A stretch of DNA of 64,000 nt from positions 26,102,001 through 26,166,000 of the forward strand of contig OX485803.1 of assembly GCA_950295325.1 (NCBI GenBank), written 5' to 3'. Made by a program: the position numbers and the translations under genes. Under the pieces are notes generated by a model. The model made no database searches. It had not been told where the DNA came from and saw nothing but the letters and a program-made list of their open reading frames with translations. The stretch's first letter is position 1. Each line of letters begins with the position of its first letter. This document shows positions 55,407 to 64,000 of the stretch, in pieces. The DNA comes from Polytrichum commune. Lineage: Eukaryota > Streptophyta > Polytrichopsida > Polytrichales > Polytrichaceae.

Positions 55407-58400
55407 AGGGTTCCTTGAGAATGTTGCAGTCCCTCTTGACATGATCCATTTTTCACTATACACTAACCTTGAGGGCTGGTCAAATGCAAATTTGGAATTC
55501 TATTTTCTAAAGCACAACCTTTGGATGATTTTCAAGAGCCTTTAGACTTTCATGGTCACGGCTCTTGGCCCATGTGTGAAGTAGCTTGATTTGTATTGTT
55601 AGCTAATTCTATTAACTAGATGATGTAGTAGGTTTTACCATGGTTTTAGTTAGCTACAATTTTGGTTAGCTTATCGTCACTAACTCATATTGTGAGCTAA
55701 TTCTCCTATTTAGGTGGTGCGGCTAGTTTTATCATGACTTTAGTTAGCTAGAATTGCAATTAGCAAATCTTCACTAACTTGTAAGTTAGTTAATTCTCTT
55801 AACTAGGTGGTGTGATTGGATCCTTATGTAGTCAATAATTAAATTACATTAAATGATCAACAACTTGACCATTAACATAGTGTAACTACATGCTCACTAA
55901 TATCTTGGCATTAGTATGGTCAATTATATTATGAAGTCTTTAACTAGATCACACATGAATGATCCATAAATTGACCATAAGCGTAAACACATGACACTTG
56001 CCAATTGTGTTGCATACTAGATTATAAGAATGTGATACTTGACATTAGTACACTCAATATTATCATCTTCTTGCATGAAATGCAAAACTATCATATGAAA
56101 GAACTCCAATGTGCTATGCTAAATGTGACACCCTAAACATAATTCACTTCAAAGAGTTGTTTATACTAATAAATAAATTCATCTCCATAATTAGTGGACA
56201 AGATATTTTTGGTTTAGACCTGTCAAAATTAGTCTATGTGACACTCAATACCAAACAACTTTGATAATATGATAGGAACTAGATACAAATCACTATGAGT
56301 TACATCCATTACCTAATAATCATTGTCACACCCATTAAATCCAATCATTTATGCACATCCATGATCCCTAAGCCCTCAACCCGAAACATGATAATTATGA
56401 AGTAACACCATAAAATATTACAGGGCATTCCTTTTACCACATGGAAAGTCATATAAGACTTTGTGAATGTGACCACCTACTAGTGGGCAATGTTGAACCC
56501 CAATCTCTGAACACTAAACCCCACACCCTAACCCACTTGTCCTAATGAGTTTTTTTGCCAAAAATTATAAAGTTGATACATATGATAGGAGGTTGACTCA
56601 AATCATCATACATCCCATTCCTTTTCATATTAATTACCACATTATGTCACACCCATTACATCCAATTGCTTTCACAAATCCATAATGATTCCCTAACCTT
56701 AACCCTAAGTCCTAAACCCTAAACATCATCATTCTAAAAGAAAAATACTAAACATATTAGGAGGTGTCATTCCTTTCAACATGTAGAAACTTGTAGAAGA
56801 CTTTGTGAACGTGACCTCCTCCTAGCGAGCAACCCTAAACCCTAACCCCCTATGTTATGGGCCTTGTTTAAGAGGGACTTCTAACATATCTAGTAGCAAA
56901 TTTGGAGAGGCCGAACTAGCACCATCACAACTGGTGTCTAACTTTTATGAGTGTCGTGTGGCATGCAACTTTTCAAGTTGGGTGGCATGTGGCTCTCATT
57001 CAAAAAAACGACGTGTCAATCAATGTGCAACTTTTCCTTGCATGTTAGAGTTCAAATATGTAATTTTAATTATCAAATTGAAATCAAAATGTGATTTCAA
57101 ACTTTGTATATAGGTAATGTAAAACAAAAGACCAAGTTGTAAATGAATGTATTATGCACCAAAATAATTGAAAATCATCTCACATCACATCTTCAACCCC
57201 TAAAATATCATGTCATTAACAAACATTTCTTCAGTTGAAGTGAGAAAATTGGATCGATATGGCCCTATTGGGAAGGGGGGGGGGGGAATCAATTCTAAAG
57301 TCTAACAAGGTAGAAGGCCTATGGGATAGAGGCTCATCAATGTGGGGTTGAAAATGCTAATTCATAAGAGTAACAAAGTGCAATGGCCTTTGTAAGAAAA
57401 CAACTTAAATTTCAACATGATAATTCAGTTAGTAGTAAGACTTGAGTGTATTGAGCATTACATTATGGGAAAGGGAAGGAAACCTACCTCTAATGGAGTT
57501 GTGGAGGAGATATTCCAACATAACATGTGCCTTCTTTTCAACTACAATATGAGAGCAAATTTAATGACATATTAAATCTATATGTGTAGGGATTGGGAAA
57601 TGCGAATCTACAAGTGTCATGCATGGCTAACCATTATAGAGCGGTGGACATAAGAGGTCATTTACATTATCATGTAGATTTCCAATGAATTATCAAATTA
57701 CAATAATATTATTACATAATGTGTGTGACATGATGTGACATAATCTTGTAATTATCTGTATCAAATGGATTTCAAAGAATGTTGAAACGACAATTAAATA
57801 TATTTTCATAACTGATGTCATAATATTTACGTTGTTTGTTCATTTCTTTTAATACGAAGGACATGATGCTACTACAAAACCATGGGGTTGGACTCTTCAT
57901 TGTAAACCTAAATGACTTGCATGAGTCGCTATGAAATTAAAACCCCTAAATATGAGTAGCTTTTAGAGAAAAATAAGTGTATACATATAATGGTATGCTA
58001 GAAAATGGATGCATGTATTTATACTAAACTTCTCATTGTAATGTAATAAATGCCTCCACTACATATACAAAATTATAAATCTTAAATAAAATTAACATTT
58101 AATACATAATATATTTACTTTTAATTTTCAATAAGAAAACCATTGAACATTTTTTTGAAGTAGCATGTAACTCATTAATTGCATCAAGCAAACAATGATA
58201 AGAGCATAACAACTTAGCCACAATTCAAATAAAGAAACTTAAGGGAGCCCATGAGCCTTCAATTTGTAAAAATCTAGAAGCCAAATGCAAACCCAAGAAG
58301 AATGGACGGGGTAGTCATTGAGAACTATAATCATATGATAACACTGGGCAAAAATGTGAATTGGATGTAACTAGCACATCTATTGTCAATTATTTCTTTA

Positions 58401-58629
58401 GCCCCTAGTTCAACATTTTTTAATTGCCTTTTTTAAATTTACTAACTAGAGGAAAATAATACTTCTCCTTTATGTATACTATCTACGCAAATGCCTCAAA
58501 TAATACCCCATCTTGCACTCACGTTAGTTCATACATGGTATGAAGAGTCTAACCTCCGGGTACAAAGCAAACAACTACATAATTATGCCTTTATTATAAG
58601 ATATATACATTATACACACCTAGGTATAG
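55407..58629. other. AT-rich, no gene seen
   Basis: Contains short CCCTAA-type runs near 56695-56725 and 56835, and a 14-base G-run near 57278. No credible frame. Confidence 0.4.
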
Positions 58630-58870
58630 ATTTAGGGGTTTGTTAAATCGACCACGCATTGGTTAAAATGACCACAGACGCATTGCGCGGTCACATGGCC
58701 TATCAAAATTTGAACAACAATTCTAGTTGTAAGTCAAAATGTAAAGAAAGAGGGAGCATACCTAATACCTTACTCCTGTTCATGTCTGCGATCAAAACTC
58801 AAATTTTGATAGGTAACGTAATCATGCGACGTGTCTCTATGGTCATTTCAACAAACTTTTGGGGCGATCG
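58630..58870. repeat. Imperfect foldback
   Basis: TTAAAATGACCACAGACGC and CCTATCAAAATTTGA on the left are mirrored by CAAATTTTGATAGG and GTGTCTCTATGGTCATTTCA on the right. Pairing is interrupted but extends over roughly 100 bp each side. Probably a decayed MITE. Confidence 0.55.
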
Positions 58871-61800
58871 AACAATTCCCATAGATTTTATGTAATAAGT
58901 ATATGGTATTTGAGTGATATGTGATTATGTATTGGCTCTCAAAATAGATATAAAAAAGACATGTGTTTACAAAATATTGAACTATGTGTTCAAACCAATC
59001 TAGACTTACCTGACAACAATTAACATAATGAGTTGGGGCTTATATGACCACTTAATGAGCATGAGAATCTTCACTTTATATTCATTAAGATATCCGAAAA
59101 TGATGGGAAACGTGGCTTGGCCTCGGATTTGCTCACCATCTTATGCTTGTTGATTGTTTCATATCCTAAGAGAAGTGTGTTCGTGGAGAACGTAACCATT
59201 GAAGACCCATCTTCCTCGTTAATTGTTTGCAGCAGATCAAAGCCAAAAATAACATCACGATTGCATCACATCAAGATCACAATAGGTAACATCATCAAGT
59301 GTCTCCATCAACTTTCAGTGACACAGACATGACAATGATAAGTAAACAATGACAATGAGCGGCCGGCGGCTGGTGTGGGACATGTCCGCATTAGGATTCT
59401 GTTTGTGTATTCGTAGGTTACAGTTCTTGGTTTCCCAAGATTCTAATAATGATGAGGTGAGGGGTTTTGAGAAATGGTTGCATGTCGATTGATTGCTTGT
59501 TTGCTCAAATTGTGGAAGTTAACAAGCCAGCACCAGTATCGCCATATGGCATACTGGCATACTGACTAGAAGGTGATGGTAACTGTCTAACCAATTTTCC
59601 TTGCTGAATTCTGTTAGTTACATGAAATGGATTTGAAATTTGTTGGCAGGTAAGTCAGAGCAAAGGAGGAGGAACTCTGTGAAGGCGATGTCTGAGGTAG
59701 AGATATGCACCTGGGTCTTTCTTTGACGATGGAAGAAGGCGGCCTTATGGATATGTCGATCCTCGACATGCATGAAAAATTCTTTGCCGACTCACCATAA
59801 GATCATGGCCCTTAATCCCATTTTTTTATGATCCAATTTTAAACAACGACTTTCGTCTGCAATCTGATGATTGAATGACATTCAAATAGTGCTCGGGAGC
59901 TTTCATTTCTTTTTCCTGTACTTCGATCCTGTAAATAAAATAGTCCTCCGATTAAATAGAATGCGAATAACTCAAAAGGCCGAGTTGGGCGGAAAAAACC
60001 CATCAAAACAGCATCATAGATAATTTAGATCGGTGATTATATTGTTGTTGACATTCTTTTGGAGCTATCAGGTCCATTGTCATACTTCTTGAACTCGAGG
60101 GTTTGCAAAGAGGAGAGCCAGAATAATTGACATATTGAATGGTCTGAGATGGAAGATCATATGCGATATTTCTGCACAGTGGGGATATGCTTTGTGTTTT
60201 TAAAATTATTATTAACATTAAATATTTGACCTTATATTGACCGGCATTTAATCCTGAGTCACTATTGATACATACTCTTCAGGGTTTAATATCTGGTAGT
60301 GCTAACTTAACTACATTTAGCTAATGATTCATTCAATGCTTTAGTGAGAAATTCCCATACTTGGGATAAGCAGAATACAATGTGATCGCTTGTACTTGTG
60401 GTTAGCATGTGAAAGAGCTCGCGTTTCTTGAACTGAAGGAAGTGTGAGCAAGCACACAAGAAGATGATAACAAACGGAGGCAGCGCATAAATGCGAGTGT
60501 ACTCTATTTCAACGTACCATCTGATAAGGTAGGTCCCGCAAATTTATCCATCTGATGAGACTGCACTGCTTTTTAACAACCTTGAGATTCTTCTTGTTAT
60601 ATTTGTGAAAGCTAAACCGGCTTGTGAACATTTTCAAAACTTCCATGCCTAATGGAAAGTTAAGCGAAACATAGTTTGAGAGAGCCTTAACCACTTAAGT
60701 AGTTCATTATAGTAAAATTTTTTCATGTCACTGGGGTACTGCGTGCAGGTGCCAGTTGTGTATGCATCACCATAAAACATCTCATTCTTTGGGATAGAGA
60801 AAATGTAAGTCTTTCTCGTTCTTTGGCTCAGATGTTGGTTGTACTTTATTCTTCGTGCAATAGAAATCCATCTGGGTCAAATAGAATATAGCTTTTTGCT
60901 TTGAATAACCTTCAGAGTACAACCGGAACGTGATCTTTTTTTTAAATTTGGTCTTTCTCCTTACAAGTGTGCGATTCTTGCCTGACAGCATCATTGTACG
61001 TTGTGAGCAAAATGCTCGGAGAACCACATAACAAGTACACATGGAAGCTTGAATTGGAGTTTAATGCACAGGAGAACTGTAAGTATCATTGTGCGCTTCA
61101 TCTGTTCGAAGTGTGAGACCAACCTTTTTTGTAAGTTATCAGCTTTCGAAGTGAAGTTATGTGAAACTGCATGTGGAAGAGCTGAGAGATCATTCGAGGT
61201 TTAAGAGAGGTTTAAGAGTGCTTTCCTTAGACTCTCAGAGATGAGAGTGGTGAATGCGCGATTTCTAATTTGCTTAAACTTGTAGGCATAATTTTCCAGA
61301 TGAGAATCGAGCACGGAACGTGCACCTTGAAGTGGAGGTTTTGTGATTGTAGAACTCTGTTTAGGCTTTGATATTTATTGCGACATCCTTAGATCGATCC
61401 TTTGACACATCTTGGGAAATTATACCGTTGGGCTTTGATTTGTGACTCAATTTGTTACAAAACCCAAATAGTTGCATGCAACTATTATGTGTTACAATTC
61501 ACAGGGTTTTGAAAAGTGGTGGCGGAATTTCTATGCTTTTGTTGCAGTAGTCTGGAAAAAAATTCTTAACATGCGCTAGTACAGATTAGCGTTCTTGAGT
61601 AGCCTATGTGTCTTGATGGACTCGAATCTTAGGTTTTTTTGTCCATCGAATCTTTGTAAATGGGAGAGTGATGCATTTCTAACTTGGAATTTCTCAGTGA
61701 TTTCTCATGTATAGTTATATAGACTATATGTGAGAAGTCATCAACAAGTGGATGTAGAAGTCGACCAACAGGCACATGTGAGGGCTATTTATTGACGTCA

Positions 61801-62222
61801 AGCCTGCTGACCCAATTCTTCCCAGGTGTTGCACATAAACATTTTTTTATGTGTCTGCTAACCTTCTAATTAGGATTTAGGATTGTTAAGTGGGCATTTT
61901 GATTGTTTGCTTCTATGTTGCTTGCTTCTCGAGTCCTCTTTTTAATGTGTACTTTAAGTGAGGGAATCTAGGTGATGAGTAGGTGATACTCTTAAGTGAT
62001 CATAAGAGGAGCCCATCTGAAATGCGCTTCCAAATACCTAAGGTTTTGTATGAATGTGTAATCCTTCTATTCACATTTTGGTTCAGTAAGGTATACATGC
62101 CAACTTATTCAAACTCTGATCTTAAGTACTTTTTGAGATTAAAGTCTGAAAATGTAAAAATCTAAAAGAAAACCGTTTGGAAGATAGAAAGTAAAGGTAA
62201 TCTACAGGTAAGCAAAATAAAT
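58871..62222. other. No recognisable gene
   Basis: Slightly higher GC patches at 59090-59780 and 60380-61080 have only short motif-free frames. They could be untranslated or old transposon sequence. Confidence 0.35.
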
Positions 62223-62283
62223 AAGATGTTGGCACATGCAAGTGAAGGTAAGCAAAATAAATACTTGCATGTGCCAGCATCTT
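62223..62283. repeat. Hairpin with 21-bp arms, miRNA-precursor-like size
   Basis: AAGATGTTGGCACATGCAAG (plus T) at 62223-62243 pairs with ACTTGCATGTGCCAGCATCT (plus T) at 62263-62283, with one mismatch, around a 19-base loop. A third partial arm (GCTTGCATGTGCCATCTT) follows at 62291-62308. Confidence 0.8.
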
Positions 62284-62599
62284 CTTTTTAGCTTGCATGT
62301 GCCATCTTCTTTTTTTCCCTCTTCTCTTCGATCTCTTGACATGACCATGACTACACCAAGAGAATTCATGGTGCAATTTCTTGTTTGTGATATACAAATC
62401 ATGGATTGGTCATCCCATCACATGTTAGGTTAATAAGGTTGATTCACTAACTTTACCGCAATTCATGTTGGCACTTGGCTATGGTGGCTAAGAGGTTATG
62501 CCACCTTAACTATCAAATGATCATGGCTATGGTTCGACAAAGGCAATTACCAGCATGAATTTGCAGAATAAGCACAAGTTGAGTCTTTTGAAGGTTGTG

Positions 62600-63330
62600 T
62601 CCTCAATATGAGTGATCGACATAACTTTGTATCAGTCACCAAAATTCCCACTTTGGTTCTTGGTCACCTCATCCATGCGGACATTACGAACCCATGGAGA
62701 AAGGATTCTACTACTTGTTGATCAAAGATTACTTTATGAAGGCATACATATTTTGCATTGCAAAAATTCCGAGGCCTTTCGATGTTTCCAAAGTGCCTTT
62801 CATGATGCCTTTCGAGGCATTGGAAGCTACATACAAAAAATTTGCACAGATGGTGGTGGTGAGTCCATGAGCAAGCATTTTTGTGAGTATCTTTCTCAAA
62901 ATGGAGGCAGGCATGAAGTCACTGCACCTTATTCATCGAAGCAGCATGGATTTTGAGAGCGGGATAATTGAATGGTCTTGGAGAACGCCCACTCTTTACT
63001 TCACTCCAGGGGGTATCCCTTAAGCTTTTGGGCCGAAGCTTGCCATACAACCATTTATACATTGAATCACCAGCTCCGTCCAATTCCTCGTAACACATAC
63101 TTCACATTGTGATATGGCTCTAAGCCATATCTCAAGCATCAAGGGTTTTTGGGTGCTAGGCTTACATGTTTGTTGACAAGCATCATCGCAATGAATTAGA
63201 TCCCAAAAGCCATCTCTATTTTTTCTGGGCTACTGCAATACCACCAAAGGGTCTAGCTCTGGGATCCTATGACTACCAAAGTCTTAATTTGCAGTGACAT
63301 CACTTGCAATGAGCAAATATATATTGGCGC
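62600..63330 (+). pseudogene. Decayed Ty1/copia retrotransposon integrase region
   Basis: Reads SEAFRCFQSAFHDAF, then IQKICTDGGGESMSKHF and APYSSKQHGF. These match the copia integrase core in outline (xSDNGGEFxxxxF, then TAPYTPQQNGVxER). A stop follows at 62954-62956, then NAHSLLHSRGYPLSFWAEA. Past a frame change, FVDKHHRNELDPKSHLYFF and PPKGLALGSYDY match the domain after the core (KLDPKS...FLGY...KGYRLWDP). Reverse transcriptase, if present, lies outside. The interruptions make it inactive. Confidence 0.7.
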
Positions 63331-63552
63331 CTTGATTATGGCATCTCCCGACTCACCTTCTTTTGCCATTCTTGCTGATGATGGGTATTCTCTCCACAAT
63401 TGTTCATAGTCTTTCTATTGAGTCTTCATCTTCTTCTGTTGCCCAAGAAGTCACCCATGCTAGTGTCCCACTCCCTATTGCAATTACTTTTGGAGTCCTT
63501 GTCGTAGCACCTCTTCTTAACCCAGGGATGATTGCAGCTCATCCAAACTACC

Positions 63553-64000
63553 AAGCATGGTAAACTCGACAATTCTTGATCCTTGCACAAGTTTAAGTGA
63601 AAGTGATTCAAAACAATCTATTAAATTTGAATCTTGTGAAGTTAGAGATCACAAACATTTTTAAAACATATTGATCTACAAAGTAATTTATGTTGACAAA
63701 AACAATCTAAAAAAAAGTCTACATATTTTAAAAGATAGTGCAAGTGATGTGCATGTGTTGATATTGAACAAGTAATTGTCAATTTTAAAAAACAAATATG
63801 CTGAGATTACATTGAATTGATGATTTTATACAAAAATATTTGATGATGACTTCAAGTTTATAATGAATTCAAAGAACATGAAAAAAAAATATCAAGTTCA
63901 AAACTAGATCTAGTCATTTGCTTTTGAGCATTACTTTTAATGATAAGTTTTGAAAATCTCATCTTAGTATTATGCGTTTGAGTAGTTAACACAATAATAG
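63553..64000 (+). repeat. Dispersed repeat R2, copy 2 (empty site)
   Basis: Collinear with 20964-21372 plus 21877-21930. It carries a single GTTTTGAA at about 63943-63950, where copy 1 has the 496-bp MITE. Runs off the window end. Confidence 0.75.

Overview
The window looks like nuclear DNA of a land plant or streptophyte alga. It is long and AT-rich with few intact genes. Introns have GT/AG borders, TTTAGGG-type runs occur, and plant-style transposable elements are dense. A charophyte, bryophyte or lycophyte would fit, but no species marker is present and the organism is not claimed.

0-5.4 kb holds diverged direct and tandem repeats with no convincing gene. 5.4-20 kb is the richest part. 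A MULE-like miniature element is followed by an array of a 22-bp palindrome (arm TTTACGAACG, two variable bases, inverse arm). Then comes what reads as one large, broken, multi-exon gene (7629-17548): a DGQHR-type domain, a beta-class DNA-methyltransferase-like domain with degenerate motifs, a proline-rich and coiled-coil linker, and an FCP1/NIF-type HAD phosphatase domain. Its frame is interrupted by seven in-frame stops, a one-base frameshift, and a nest of three solo-LTR-like insertions in one exon. Each insertion has its own 5-bp target duplication, and the coding frame rejoins exactly when the nest is removed. The palindrome recurs in this locus's introns and exons, about 17 copies in all. 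Just downstream lies a 1.3-kb hAT-like element carrying a 114-codon ORF, with an inverted second copy at 45 kb. A second two-exon coding remnant (18974-19917) follows.

20-35 kb is mostly repeats: a hAT-like MITE whose paralogous empty site is visible at 63.9 kb, a decayed hAT transposase (25.2-26.8 kb), two Harbinger-like elements and a three-copy 229-bp tandem repeat. 35.4-38.8 kb holds a second decayed multi-exon gene of unknown family with SUMO-interaction-like motifs. 39-64 kb is transposon debris: the second 114-codon element, LINE-like RNase H fragments, a MITE family built on a CACTAAATA palindrome, several foldbacks, and a copia integrase remnant at the right edge.

Few if any intact protein-coding genes are evident. 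The main interest is the palindrome family and its placement near splice sites, the domain combination of the large pseudogene, and decay that looks dominated by C-to-T nonsense changes. Gene models, domain names and element classes come from reading the sequence only, and no database search was possible.
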